Source: a virus. From it: a stretch of 21,391 nucleotides of DNA. Under the pieces are notes generated by a model. That model saw only the letters and a program-made list of their open reading frames with translations. It made no database searches and was not told the origin of the DNA. Each line of letters opens with the position of its first letter. Within the stretch, counting starts at the first letter, position 1. Location of the stretch: positions 1 through 21,391 of the IMG/VR virus record IMGVR_UViG_3300027734_000349, one strand, 5' to 3'. Both the position numbers and the translations under genes were made by a program. Positions 1 to 7,040 of the stretch are shown here, in pieces.

Positions 1-2
1 AC

Positions 3-38
3 GAGGAATTGCTGGCTTTTGTGATTGCTGTGCTATAA
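3..38 (+). CDS. Possible 3' end of an upstream gene (partial)
   Basis: Frame 3 is open from the left edge and ends in TAA at 36-38, giving a hydrophobic tail, EELLAFVIAVL. A second frame (from base 2) is also open until TAA at 74-76, so the true frame of any upstream gene cannot be decided from this window. No function can be given. Confidence 0.3.
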   Translation, partial: EELLAFVIAVL

Positions 39-39
39 C
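9..39 (+). promoter_or_regulatory. Promoter-like extended -10 for the ejection-protein genes
   Basis: TGCTATAAC at 31-39 matches the extended -10 consensus TGnTATAAT at all but one defined base. A weak -35 candidate, TTGCTG (9-14), lies 19 bp upstream. Transcription would start near base 46, leaving a roughly 40-base leader before the ATG at 87. The wider string TGTGCTATAACT resembles TGTGCTACACT at 9512-9522 in the central promoter. This is inferred from sequence alone. Confidence 0.4.
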
Positions 40-55
40 TGTTTTAATTCCAGTC

Positions 56-70
56 AACGCTAATAGCGTT
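56..70 (+). promoter_or_regulatory. Perfect 15-bp palindrome (operator-like)
   Basis: AACGCTAATAGCGTT has 7-bp arms around a single central base, just downstream of the promoter-like -10 and upstream of the ribosome binding site AAGGGG (about 76-81). The one-base centre fits a protein-binding dyad better than an RNA hairpin. No T-tract follows, so it is not a terminator. Confidence 0.4.
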
Positions 71-86
71 ACATAAGGGGAAATGT

Positions 87-1391
87 ATGAGTTTTTGGGA
101 CGATGTAGCTAAATACGCAAATACAGATGCGTCAAGTTTCAAGGCGCCTTCTTGGGTTGCAAATGCAAGGCAAACACTTGGCACAGACGTAGAGCCGGTC
201 TACCCAATGAAAATGGTGCATGGTGGTAATCAAGAGCCAGATACAACCAAAGCGCCTGTCGGCTACCGTTATGACAATGGAAACAGCCAGTACCAGTACC
301 TTGACTTAAATGGTCAACCGTCTGATCTAGTTAATCGTGGGAATCTTGGAGAAGCAATTAAAACAGCGGCTCCAATTGCGTTGGCAATGGCAGGCGCTAA
401 CTATTTGCCTGGTTTATTTGGCGGCGCTGAAACTGCTGGGGCTGGCGCTGCCGGTGCTGGAGCAGGCACTGGAGCTGGGTTAACAACGGCCGGAACTACC
501 GCCGCTGGAATGGGTGGAACAGGGTTAACCGCTGCGTTAGGTACTGGGGCTGAAGCTGGTGGAGCTTTAACCGCTGCTGGTACTACTGCCGCTGGAATGG
601 GCGGGGGTACGGGCTTAACTACAACGCTAGGCGCAAATACTTTGGGCGCCGCTGGAACGGCAGCCGCAGGAGCTACGCCTTGGTATCAAACACCGGCAGC
701 TATACAATCAGCCGCTGGTTTGGTCGGCGGCTTGACACAAGCAGCGTCGCAACGTCAAGCAGCAGCAGCGCAGTCTGACGCAGCGCAGCGTGCGCTTGAT
801 CTGCAAAAAAGCATTTACGAACAGCAATCAGCGTTAAACCAGCCTTTTTACCAAGCTGGCGTTACAGGCCAAAACCGTTTAATGGATTTGCTTGGGCTTG
901 GTTCTAATACTACTGGCGCTGACTTTGGCAAATACGCCAAGGATTTCAGTATGTCTGATTTCCAAGCTGACCCAGGCTACGCTTTTCGATTGGCTGAAGG
1001 ACAAAAAGCGTTGGATCGTCAGGCAGCGGCCCGAGGCGGTTTAATTTCTGGCAGCGCACTTAAAGCAGCCGCACGTTATGGCCAAGACATGGGCTCGCAA
1101 GAATACCAAAGCGCCTTCAACCGCTATCAAACAAACCGCGCTAACCAGTTGCAACCATTGGGTAGTTTGCAGAACGTAGGCCAATCAGCAGCCAACCAGC
1201 AATCGGGGGCGCTGGGCAATTACGGCGTTAATGCTGGCAATTTGCTGACCCAGCAAGGGACAGCATACGCGGCGGGTGATATAGGAGTAGGCAAGACCAT
1301 AAACAATATGATTGGGGCGGGCGTAAGTGCGTACCAAGATAACGCGCTAATTGACCAGTTGCGTAGGCTCAATCCATCAATTTACGGGTAA
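87..1391 (+). CDS. Probable DNA-ejection / internal virion protein, Gly-Ala rich
   Basis: 434-residue protein, probably a virion protein released into the host envelope during DNA ejection. Residues 92-226 are dominated by Gly and Ala with hydrophobic stretches, a style typical of podoviral ejection proteins that enter membranes. This part contains an internal duplication: residues 132-152 and 161-182 share AGTTAAGMGG followed by GLT. The C-terminal half is helical and Gln/Ala-rich, with the segment FQADPGYAFRLAEGQKALDR (292-311) and then a GGLISGSALKAAARYGQ stretch, which recurs in phage proteins often annotated as DNA transfer protein. The start ATG follows an AAGGGG ribosome binding site. 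It is the first of three consecutive genes whose order and position recall P22 genes 7, 20 and 16. That link is by analogy; I cannot show homology. Low-GC wobble use differs from the genes after 4404. Confidence 0.65.
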   Translation: MSFWDDVAKYANTDASSFKAPSWVANARQTLGTDVEPVYPMKMVHGGNQEPDTTKAPVGYRYDNGNSQYQYLDLNGQPSDLVNRGNLGEAIKTAAPIALAMAGANYLPGLFGGAETAGAGAAGAGAGTGAGLTTAGTTAAGMGGTGLTAALGTGAEAGGALTAAGTTAAGMGGGTGLTTTLGANTLGAAGTAAAGATPWYQTPAAIQSAAGLVGGLTQAASQRQAAAAQSDAAQRALDLQKSIYEQQSALNQPFYQAGVTGQNRLMDLLGLGSNTTGADFGKYAKDFSMSDFQADPGYAFRLAEGQKALDRQAAARGGLISGSALKAAARYGQDMGSQEYQSAFNRYQTNRANQLQPLGSLQNVGQSAANQQSGALGNYGVNAGNLLTQQGTAYAAGDIGVGKTINNMIGAGVSAYQDNALIDQLRRLNPSIYG

Positions 1392-1396
1392 TAAAT

Positions 1397-2779
1397 ATGG
1401 CTGATATTAATTCTCTAATTGCCGAGGGCGCGCAATTTAATATGCCGAATCAGTTGGGTCAGTTTGCCAAGATGCAGCAGATTCAGCAGGGTATGCAGCA
1501 GCAGCAACTTAACGCTCAGCAAATGCAAACCGGCGCTTTACAGCAAAAGGCTGCTGAATTTCAATTGCAAAAGCTGCAAGAAGATCACGCCAATATGGTT
1601 GGACTACAGCAGAAGCTGTCGCAACAAGGTTTAACGCCGCGCCAGTTCTTTGAGGCTTTGCAAAGCTCTAAAGACCCGCAGCGTCAACAAGCCGGTATTG
1701 AAGGCTTGATGAAGCTGGGTGAGACAGAGAAGTACGATGCGTATTTAAAGAGCAAGCAAACAATCCCCGCAGGCCGACCACCAATGCAAATGGGCGGTGC
1801 GTTAGGTACGGGAACATTTGGCTTAGATCAGACGCCTGGCACCATTGCACCGGTTATGAGACAAGCTAATGCTTTGGCACCGCAAGCTGCCCCTGCAGCC
1901 GCAGACCCTGTGGCGGCTATTGACGCAAGAATTGCAGAAATTCAAAACTTTGCAGACCCTAGAGCGCAAGCTGAAGTGGCAAGATTGCAGAAGCAACGCG
2001 ATGAGTTAGTTAAACCTCACGTTGTTGGAGATTTTCTTGTAAGTGGTGCAGGTAATGAAATATTTAAAGCGCCCAAGAAAAGCAGCCTTTTAACGCAAGA
2101 AGAATTAGCGCAACAAATGCAACTCGCGGCGGCTAAACGCCCGCCAGGGACAATAGTCAATCTTTCTAACGTGCAAGAAAAAGCAGAAAAAGGTGAGCGC
2201 GGTAAGCTATTAGTTAACCAATACGATGACATATCAAAAACTGCAAAACTTGCGGCAAAAACTTTACCTTCTATTGAAGCTAATTTGAACATTCTTAACA
2301 AGGGATTTGACACAGGTTTTGGCACGGAAACGATCGGCGCAGCAGCTAAAGTGTTAGGTGCGCTTGGTGTAAAAGACGCAGAAAAATTTGCTACGGATTC
2401 GCAAGTGTTTCTTTCCAACGCTACTCAAGCAGTGCTGCAAAAACAATTAGAGCAAAAAGGCCCGCAAACAGAATCTGATGCGCAGCGTATTAACCAAATA
2501 GGCGCTGAATTGGGCAAAACTAAAGACGCTAATCAATTTGTATTGTCTATTGCTAAGGCGCAGCTTAAACGTGATGTTGAACAACGCAATTTCTACGACA
2601 ACTGGTGGAAAAAGAACGATACTTACGATGGCGCTGAAAATGCTTGGTACGCAAGCGAGGGGGGTCGTTCGTTGTTTGACCGCCCAGAACTTAAGCAATA
2701 CGCTGCTGGAATTACGCCAAAAGAAATTCCTAAAAATAGAACCGAAGGGTTAGACAAAATTTTTGGCAAAAGGCGGTAA
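1397..2779 (+). CDS. Probable internal virion / ejection protein, Gln-rich coiled coil
   Basis: 460-residue protein starting 5 bases after the preceding stop. Residues about 20-75 are Gln-rich and predicted coiled coil, with QGMQQQQLNAQQMQ at 31-44. A low-complexity Ala/Pro linker follows, with PQAAPAAADPVAAIDARIAE, and a second helical segment near 180-205. The C-terminal half has an ordered look, with a GPQTESDAQRINQIGAELGK segment and an aromatic NFYDNWW patch. There is no signal peptide or clear transmembrane helix. A soluble coiled-coil protein between two Gly/Ala-rich proteins fits the middle member of an ejection set, and its length is close to P22 gp20 (about 470 residues). The role is inferred from context and composition; another minor virion or scaffold-like role is possible. 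Confidence 0.6.
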   Translation: MADINSLIAEGAQFNMPNQLGQFAKMQQIQQGMQQQQLNAQQMQTGALQQKAAEFQLQKLQEDHANMVGLQQKLSQQGLTPRQFFEALQSSKDPQRQQAGIEGLMKLGETEKYDAYLKSKQTIPAGRPPMQMGGALGTGTFGLDQTPGTIAPVMRQANALAPQAAPAAADPVAAIDARIAEIQNFADPRAQAEVARLQKQRDELVKPHVVGDFLVSGAGNEIFKAPKKSSLLTQEELAQQMQLAAAKRPPGTIVNLSNVQEKAEKGERGKLLVNQYDDISKTAKLAAKTLPSIEANLNILNKGFDTGFGTETIGAAAKVLGALGVKDAEKFATDSQVFLSNATQAVLQKQLEQKGPQTESDAQRINQIGAELGKTKDANQFVLSIAKAQLKRDVEQRNFYDNWWKKNDTYDGAENAWYASEGGRSLFDRPELKQYAAGITPKEIPKNRTEGLDKIFGKRR

Positions 2780-2781
2780 CT

Positions 2782-4404
2782 ATGGCTGACCAATTTCGCG
2801 ACCAAATCAATACCGCCCGCCGCGCAGGGTACAGCGATGATGAACTTATTGGCTATTTAAAAGGTAAAGACTCGCGCGTTACAGAAGCACTAAACCAAGG
2901 ATACCGGCCAAACGAAATTCTTGAATACCTTGCGCCAGTTTTATCCACTGGCGAAGAAGCCGTCCGCAAAATTGGCGTGGGAATTCGCGGTGCCAGCGAA
3001 GCGCTTGCGCCTGTCGCAGCGGGCGCAGGCACAGGATTTTTAATCGGCGGCCCAGTTGGCGCTGGCGTAGGTGCTTTAGCGGGCGGGTTAGCGGCCCCTA
3101 CTAGCGATTTACTTACCGCAGGATATAACAAATTATTTGGTGGTAATTTACGCACGCCTTCGCAAGCCATATCAGAGATGCTTCCTGGCCCTCGGGCAGA
3201 GACACCCGTTGAGCGAGTTGTTCAAGGTAGCACTGGCGCGTTAGGCGGCACATTTGGGTCTGTTGGCGGGGGGCGCGCAATTATTGACGCGGCAAAAACA
3301 ACCGCAGGGATGCCATCGTCAATTGCTCAAGGTACTTTAGCAATAGGCCAAGAGGCGGCGCGCCGCCCAGTGGGCCAGCTAATGACCGCGCCCGTAGCCG
3401 CCGCAGCCGGGCAGACCGTAACTGAAGCAACTGGGAACCCGTTGGCGGGTCTTGCGGCTGGCGTAGCTACAGGGTCGGCAGCCGGTGTACGCCCAACTAA
3501 ACGCGGCGCGGTGCCAACAGCAGAAGAATTGTTAGCCCAATCTAAAGCCAATTATGATATTTTGGATAAGTCAGGTTTTCAGCTTGACAACACGCTATTT
3601 AAACAGCACATGGCGTCGCTCCCCGCCAAACTTCGGTCTGAAGTTGGCTATGTCGAATCTGTAAATCCAAAAGTGGCGGGCGCGTTTAAAGAACTTTTGT
3701 CAGACGCGCCTAAAGATGTTGCTGAAATTACGGCGTTGCGAAAAATTATTGGTGGTGCGGCTGGAAGCGCAGATAGGTCTGAACGCATGGCGGCCATGAA
3801 ACTGCTTGATGAGTTTGACAATTACATATTGAACGCGCCGCCAAGCGCCATTGTTAGCGGGGACAAAAGCGCGATGGACGCATGGAAAGCCGCACGCGCC
3901 GATTACGCCAAAGTTAAAAAGTCAGAGTTAATTGAAGACATTGTTAATCGCGCCGAGGTTTCGCAGTCAGGCAAAGAACCATCAATAGCGCAAGGTTTGT
4001 CAGCGCTAGCAAAAAATGATAAAAAAATGCGATTTTTTACGGCTGACGAACAAGAAGCTATCCGCGAAGCTGCTAAAGGTGGAAACTTGCAATCGTTGCT
4101 ACGCACTGTCGGTAAGTTTTCTCCCATGACTCCGGCGGCGGCTATTTTTACGGCAGTCAATCCATATGGAGCCTATACGGCTGCTGCGGGTATGGCGGCA
4201 AAAGAACTTTCCACAGCGCGCCGGATGCAACAGGTAAACGCACTTTCTAGCCAAATGCGCCTTGGGCGGACACCAGAAGTTCTTGAAGGTGTGGGAGCTA
4301 ACGTGCCTACTTTTGCATCGCGTAGTATTGTGAACAATTTAAGCTCCCCATCACCTCAAGACACTACAGGCAACGCGTTGTTTAATTTTTTAAGTGGACA
4401 ATAA
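2782..4404 (+). CDS. Probable DNA-ejection protein with Gly/Ala membrane-active segment
   Basis: 540-residue protein beginning 2 bases after the previous stop, behind an AAGGCGG ribosome binding site. The N-terminus (1-52) resembles two short helical repeats, with GYSDDELIGYL and then GYRPNEILEYL. Residues about 77-105 form a Gly/Ala-rich hydrophobic stretch (APVAAGAGTGFLIGGPVGAG) that could insert into membranes, and more Gly/Ala-rich segments follow to about 240. The C-terminal half is helical and charged, ending in a Ser/Pro-rich tail. The pattern of short N-terminal repeats, Gly/Ala segment and long helical body is seen in large podoviral ejection proteins (P22 gp16-like by position). The function is inferred. 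Its stop overlaps the next start as TAATG. Confidence 0.6.
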   Translation: MADQFRDQINTARRAGYSDDELIGYLKGKDSRVTEALNQGYRPNEILEYLAPVLSTGEEAVRKIGVGIRGASEALAPVAAGAGTGFLIGGPVGAGVGALAGGLAAPTSDLLTAGYNKLFGGNLRTPSQAISEMLPGPRAETPVERVVQGSTGALGGTFGSVGGGRAIIDAAKTTAGMPSSIAQGTLAIGQEAARRPVGQLMTAPVAAAAGQTVTEATGNPLAGLAAGVATGSAAGVRPTKRGAVPTAEELLAQSKANYDILDKSGFQLDNTLFKQHMASLPAKLRSEVGYVESVNPKVAGAFKELLSDAPKDVAEITALRKIIGGAAGSADRSERMAAMKLLDEFDNYILNAPPSAIVSGDKSAMDAWKAARADYAKVKKSELIEDIVNRAEVSQSGKEPSIAQGLSALAKNDKKMRFFTADEQEAIREAAKGGNLQSLLRTVGKFSPMTPAAAIFTAVNPYGAYTAAAGMAAKELSTARRMQQVNALSSQMRLGRTPEVLEGVGANVPTFASRSIVNNLSSPSPQDTTGNALFNFLSGQ

Positions 4405-4622
4405 TGGATCAGCAGACTATCAACATCATCATCGGCGCGTGCTTGACCGTGGCCGGTTGGTTTGCCCGCGAACTGTGGACAGCCGTGCAGGAGTTGAAAA
4501 ACGAATTGGGCAAATTGCCGTTGACGTACGTCACCCGCGTGGACTACAAAGACGATATGCGCGAGGTCAAGGAAATGCTGGGTAAGATTTTTGACCGGCT
4601 GGAAAACAAAGCTGACAAATGA
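4404..4622 (+). CDS. Small membrane-anchored coiled-coil protein of the lysis cassette
   Basis: 72-residue protein whose ATG overlaps the preceding stop (TAATG). A single transmembrane helix spans about residues 6-22 (INIIIGACLTVAGWF), followed by an amphipathic helical region with heptad-like Leu/Val spacing to the C-terminus (EVKEMLGKIFDRLENKADK). This single helix plus coiled coil resembles small phage proteins encoded beside holins (XhlA-like architecture). The family is not identified. As the first gene of the block that includes holin and endolysin, it may assist membrane lesion formation, but that is inference. GC content and wobble usage rise sharply from this gene onward. Confidence 0.6.
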   Translation: MDQQTINIIIGACLTVAGWFARELWTAVQELKNELGKLPLTYVTRVDYKDDMREVKEMLGKIFDRLENKADK

Positions 4623-4625
4623 TTA

Positions 4626-4937
4626 ATGCGCAGCGTCATACTCTTTTTGGCGCTGAGTACGGTATCAGCCGCCCAGGACAGGCTAATCTTGAACGCGGAG
4701 CCTCCCCCGATCAAGAAGCCGCCCAAGCCCGTGCGGATATGCGCGGTGCAGGAGTTGTACGTCATCGGATGGTCGGTACACGACCCAGCAGAACGCCACA
4801 AGGCCATGCTGGCGTGGCTGGATAAGACATCATGCAGTTCGGACGACTACGTGAATATTTGGAACGCTTTGCCCGAATGGGCTGGCACATCAGACAGCCC
4901 CGCCCTGCGGGCCAAAATCATGGAGAAAGCAAAATGA
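4626..4937 (+). CDS. Secreted protein of the lysis cassette, unknown function
   Basis: 103-residue protein with a short signal peptide (residues 1-16, MRSVILFLALSTVSAA, probable cleavage near A15-A16). After the signal comes a Pro/Lys-rich stretch, PPPIKKPPKP (26-35), then a compact region with CAVQELYVIGWSVHDP and a C-terminal EWAG motif. The mature protein keeps two cysteines (C39, C70) that could form a disulfide in the periplasm. There is no lipobox, so it is not an Rz1-type lipoprotein. It starts 3 bases after the upstream stop and overlaps the next gene by ATGA. Its place between two membrane proteins suggests a role in lysis or envelope interaction. Not recognised further. Confidence 0.6.
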   Translation: MRSVILFLALSTVSAAQDRLILNAEPPPIKKPPKPVRICAVQELYVIGWSVHDPAERHKAMLAWLDKTSCSSDDYVNIWNALPEWAGTSDSPALRAKIMEKAK

Positions 4938-5188
4938 ACGACAACATTAAAGCGCGGCTGACATTTGCAGTGACCTTGATGGTTAGCGCAACCTTGTGTA
5001 TCTCGGTGCTGGGTATGGTGGGTGCTTTTTTGATCGGACTGTGGTCAAAGGAAGTGGACAACAGCGAAATATTCAAGCTGCTAAGCCCCGCATTCCAGAC
5101 CATTATCGGCGGCTTTATCGGCCTGCTGGCTGGCGTAAAGCTGTCCCACGATGAGGACGCTGTTCCTCCCTGCAAGAAAAAGGATTGA
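4934..5188 (+). CDS. Two-helix membrane protein (holin candidate)
   Basis: 84-residue protein starting at an ATG that overlaps the upstream stop (ATGA) and has GGAG 8 bases before it. The frame is open further upstream to 4832, but that extension lies inside the preceding gene and lacks this ribosome binding site. Two hydrophobic segments, about residues 10-36 and 51-70, are separated by an acidic loop (SKEVDNSE), and the tail is charged and ends in CKKKD. Size, two helices and charged tail fit a class II holin or a membrane partner of one, but no specific family is recognised. The next gene is a better holin candidate, so this one could be an antiholin or accessory factor. Confidence 0.55.
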   Translation: MNDNIKARLTFAVTLMVSATLCISVLGMVGAFLIGLWSKEVDNSEIFKLLSPAFQTIIGGFIGLLAGVKLSHDEDAVPPCKKKD

Positions 5189-5189
5189 T

Positions 5190-5684
5190 ATGTTTGAACT
5201 ACTAGGCGGCGGTGTCATTGGCTCTTTGCTTGGCGGCGTGTTCCGGCTTGCGCCGGAGGTGCTGAAGTGGATGGACAAGAAGAACGAGCGTACCCATGAG
5301 TTGGCCATGTTCCAGCAGCAGTGCCAGTTAGAGACGCTGCGCGGTCAACAGAAACTGGCCGAGATTGGCGCCCAACGCGAGGCTGCGGTGGACGCTGGCG
5401 TGATGGACGCATTCAACAGCGCCATTGAGCAACAAACAGAGATGGTTAAGGCTGCCGGGGGCTGGGTGGCCAGTCTGTCGGCCAGCGTGCGCCCTGTGGT
5501 GACGTACTGGATTCTGCTTCTTTGGTCGTTTGTTCACATCTGGTTTGCATGGAACGCTTGGGCAATGGGCGCACACCCTGACGCCGTGTTCAAACTGATG
5601 ATGTCTGGAGACTTTGCCGCGCTGGTCAGCGGCACCCTTAACTACTGGTTCCTTGACCGCACCTTGGCCAAGCGCGGGATATGA
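5190..5684 (+). CDS. 3-TM holin-like protein (GTA_holin_3TM type)
   Basis: 164-residue protein matching the layout of the 'holin of 3 TMs for gene-transfer release' family. It has an N-terminal hydrophobic segment (4-20), a Gln/Glu-rich helical region (30-85) and two C-terminal transmembrane helices (about 104-126 and 141-155). It carries the family-like RPVVTYW (101-107) and YWFLDRTLAKRG (152-163) signatures. The ATG at 5190 has AAGGA 5-6 bases upstream and follows the previous stop; the same frame is open back to 5151 but has no good ribosome binding site there. It would permeabilise the inner membrane so the endolysin can reach peptidoglycan. Its stop overlaps the lysozyme start (ATGA), so the two are probably translated together. 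Confidence 0.75.
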   Translation: MFELLGGGVIGSLLGGVFRLAPEVLKWMDKKNERTHELAMFQQQCQLETLRGQQKLAEIGAQREAAVDAGVMDAFNSAIEQQTEMVKAAGGWVASLSASVRPVVTYWILLLWSFVHIWFAWNAWAMGAHPDAVFKLMMSGDFAALVSGTLNYWFLDRTLAKRGI

Positions 5685-6127
5685 AGCTGGAGATCGCCGC
5701 CGCGCTGTGCAAACAGTTCGAGGGCTTTTCGTCCAAGCCTTACCTATGCCCAGCCGGTATCCCAACGACAGGCTTTGGCTCGACCTATTACTCTGATGGG
5801 CGTAAAGTCACGCTGCAAGACCCGCCCATTTCTACCCAAGAAGCAGAAGCGCTGCTGCTGCACGAGTTGCACCACACCTTTTTACCTGGCGTACTGCGCC
5901 ACTGCCCCATCCTGCTGACGGATGAGCGCAAGTGCAACGCCATTGTGGACTTCACCTACAACTTAGGAATTGGCCGTCTCCAGACCAGCACGCTCAAACG
6001 CAAGATCAACGCGCAGGACTGGGACGGTGCCAAGGAACAATTAAAACTATGGAATAAGGGCAACGGGCGTGTGCTGCCTGGTCTGGTCAAACGTCGGACC
6101 GCCGAATGCGCCTTATTTCCTTCATAG
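5681..6127 (+). CDS. Endolysin, GH24 lysozyme (T4/P21 type)
   Basis: 148-residue lysozyme that hydrolyses the beta-1,4 bond between N-acetylmuramic acid and N-acetylglucosamine. The catalytic pattern E-x8-(D/C)-x5-T is visible as E14, C23 and T29 in EGFSSKPYLCPAGIPTTGFG. The Cys variant of the second position is found in P21-like and other phage lysozymes. The family signature continues with the conserved region around residues 80-100 (ERKCNAIVDFTYNLGIG) and GLVKRRTAECALF at the end. Length is typical. There is no signal peptide or SAR helix, so release should depend on the holin encoded just upstream. The start overlaps the holin-like stop. The last 41 bases overlap a small gene on the opposite strand. 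Confidence 0.92.
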   Translation: MKLEIAAALCKQFEGFSSKPYLCPAGIPTTGFGSTYYSDGRKVTLQDPPISTQEAEALLLHELHHTFLPGVLRHCPILLTDERKCNAIVDFTYNLGIGRLQTSTLKRKINAQDWDGAKEQLKLWNKGNGRVLPGLVKRRTAECALFPS

Positions 6128-6254
6128 CGTCCCTCAAGTCGCCACGCAACTGTTCGAGGGCGTCTTGCTGAGCTTGCAAGCGCAAGTAGGCTTCGGTAGC
6201 AAACTTGGCCAAGTTCTCGTTTGTCCAGGCTGCAAAGTTTGGTAGGTCGTTCAT
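6087..6254 (-). CDS. Small helical protein, unknown function
   Basis: 55-residue protein, MNDLPNFAAWTNENLAKFAT onward, with a charged C-terminal helix rich in Leu, Gln and Arg that ends in a basic IRRIRRSDV tail. The start ATG overlaps the upstream stop (ATGA), continuing the coupled chain of this cluster. Only weak ribosome binding sequence precedes it, consistent with translational coupling. It is the last gene of the leftward operon and overlaps the 3' end of the lysozyme gene on the opposite strand by 41 bases. No function is recognised. Confidence 0.65.
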   Translation of the reverse strand: MNDLPNFAAWTNENLAKFATEAYLRLQAQQDALEQLRGDLRDAMKEIRRIRRSDV

Positions 6255-6487
6255 GGCATTGGGCAGTTTTCAGGTGGGACAACAACGCACCAGATGGCGC
6301 TCCATTTACCTGGGCCACGGCCTTCCTTGGCAATCCAGCGGTCGATGTAGGCGTCGGGCATCTTCTGCAAACTGCGCCCGGCGTTGGTGTAGTTCATGTT
6401 GAGGTAGTTGGATATGTCCAACAGCGTCAAGCCGTCGGCGTACTTGTGCAACAACATTCGTATGCGGTGTTGGGGTGGTGTGTTCAC
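6251..6487 (-). CDS. Small putative helix-turn-helix protein
   Basis: 78-residue protein. Residues about 8-45 (RMLLHKYADGLTLLDISNYL, then NMNYTNAGRSLQKMPD) look like a winged-helix or helix-turn-helix unit: a helix, a turn, a second helix with small polar residues, then a MPDAYIDRW segment. The C-terminus, KWSAIWCVVVPPENCP, is a compact tail seen in small phage proteins. I chose the GTG at 6487 because AAAGGAG stands 8 bases upstream and the codon overlaps the previous stop as GTGA; another GTG at 6517 lacks these. It could be a DNA-binding regulator, perhaps of the same early operon. The fold call is by eye. Confidence 0.65.
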   Translation of the reverse strand: MNTPPQHRIRMLLHKYADGLTLLDISNYLNMNYTNAGRSLQKMPDAYIDRWIAKEGRGPGKWSAIWCVVVPPENCPMP

Positions 6488-6696
6488 GTGTTTTTCTCCT
6501 TTCGTGCGGCGTCCCACGCCTTATGTTCTTCCCACCACCTATGCAACTCAGGGTCTTTTGCGTGGAACCCAAGCTGCTCCAATACACCAAGCGTTAGACA
6601 CAACCAGTTTGTAAGTTGGTCAACTCGCCCCTGCATATCGGCCTGCACTTCTTGGCGAACATAGTCGGGACTGTTTCTGTGGTCATAGCATGGCAT
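6484..6696 (-). CDS. Small protein, unknown function
   Basis: 70-residue protein starting at an ATG with a very strong ribosome binding site, GGAGGAG, 7 bases upstream. The frame extends further upstream, but that part overlaps the neighbouring gene and has no such site. The sequence has a helical core (DYVRQEVQADMQGRVDQL, then a Leu-rich segment LCLTLGVLEQLG) and a Trp-rich acidic/basic end, HRWWEEHKAWDAARKEK. There is no transmembrane helix or signal peptide. It overlaps the genes on both sides by short coupling overlaps. The product is not recognised. Confidence 0.65.
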   Translation of the reverse strand: MPCYDHRNSPDYVRQEVQADMQGRVDQLTNWLCLTLGVLEQLGFHAKDPELHRWWEEHKAWDAARKEKNT

Positions 6697-6859
6697 TGTT
6701 CTTCTCCTCCAACATCTTGACGTAGGCACAAAGGTTTTGAAAGACATGTGGCTCTAGCGCCACCACTTTGTTTTCGTGGTGATTGACGGCAAGCCATATC
6801 TGATAGCCGTCAAAGTTGGCGTACACGCCATCACCTAAATAAGTATTGTGTTCATCCAT
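6683..6859 (-). CDS. Small conserved-looking phage protein (YLGDGVYA type)
   Basis: 58-residue protein too short for many ORF cut-offs. It carries the pattern YLGDGVYANFDGYQIWLAVN, then a short polar loop and VVALEPHVFQNLCAYVKMLE, which I recognise as a recurrent small protein in early regions of phages of Gram-negative bacteria. Its biochemical role is unknown. The ATG lies inside the end of the upstream gene and is preceded by GAAGGGG at a suitable distance; the 3' end overlaps the next start by 14 bases. Confidence 0.75.
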   Translation of the reverse strand: MDEHNTYLGDGVYANFDGYQIWLAVNHHENKVVALEPHVFQNLCAYVKMLEEKNNAML

Positions 6860-7040
6860 TGTTCTTCCCCTTCAATTTAGCTAAGCACCATGCCACGCCT
6901 TGGTCAAAGGTGTCAGGCATATCTTCAATCTCTTTCCAATCCTCATCCGTCAGCCCCACCCAAGGGCGCTGATATACCTGCGTATCGTCATCTTCCAACT
7001 TGTCCCGCGCTGCTGCTTTCTTTGATTTGTAGCCCGTCAT
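6852..7040 (-). CDS. Small acidic phage protein, unknown function
   Basis: 62-residue protein. It starts with a basic stretch, TGYKSKKAAARDKL, then acidic EDDDTQ, then QRPWVGLTDEDWKEIEDMPD and a helical FDQGVAWCLAKLKGK end. The AAARDKL and RPWVGLTDE elements recur in small phage early proteins. The frame is open up to 7091, but the ATG at 7040 overlaps the upstream stop as ATGA, so it is the better start. Function unknown; no membrane segment. Confidence 0.7.
   Translation of the reverse strand: MTGYKSKKAAARDKLEDDDTQVYQRPWVGLTDEDWKEIEDMPDTFDQGVAWCLAKLKGKNNG

Noticed and set aside
4619-4825. 68-codon frame overlapping the secreted lysis-cassette protein, as a possible nested Rz1
   Set aside because: No signal peptide or lipobox in this frame, while the overlapping frame has a clear signal peptide.
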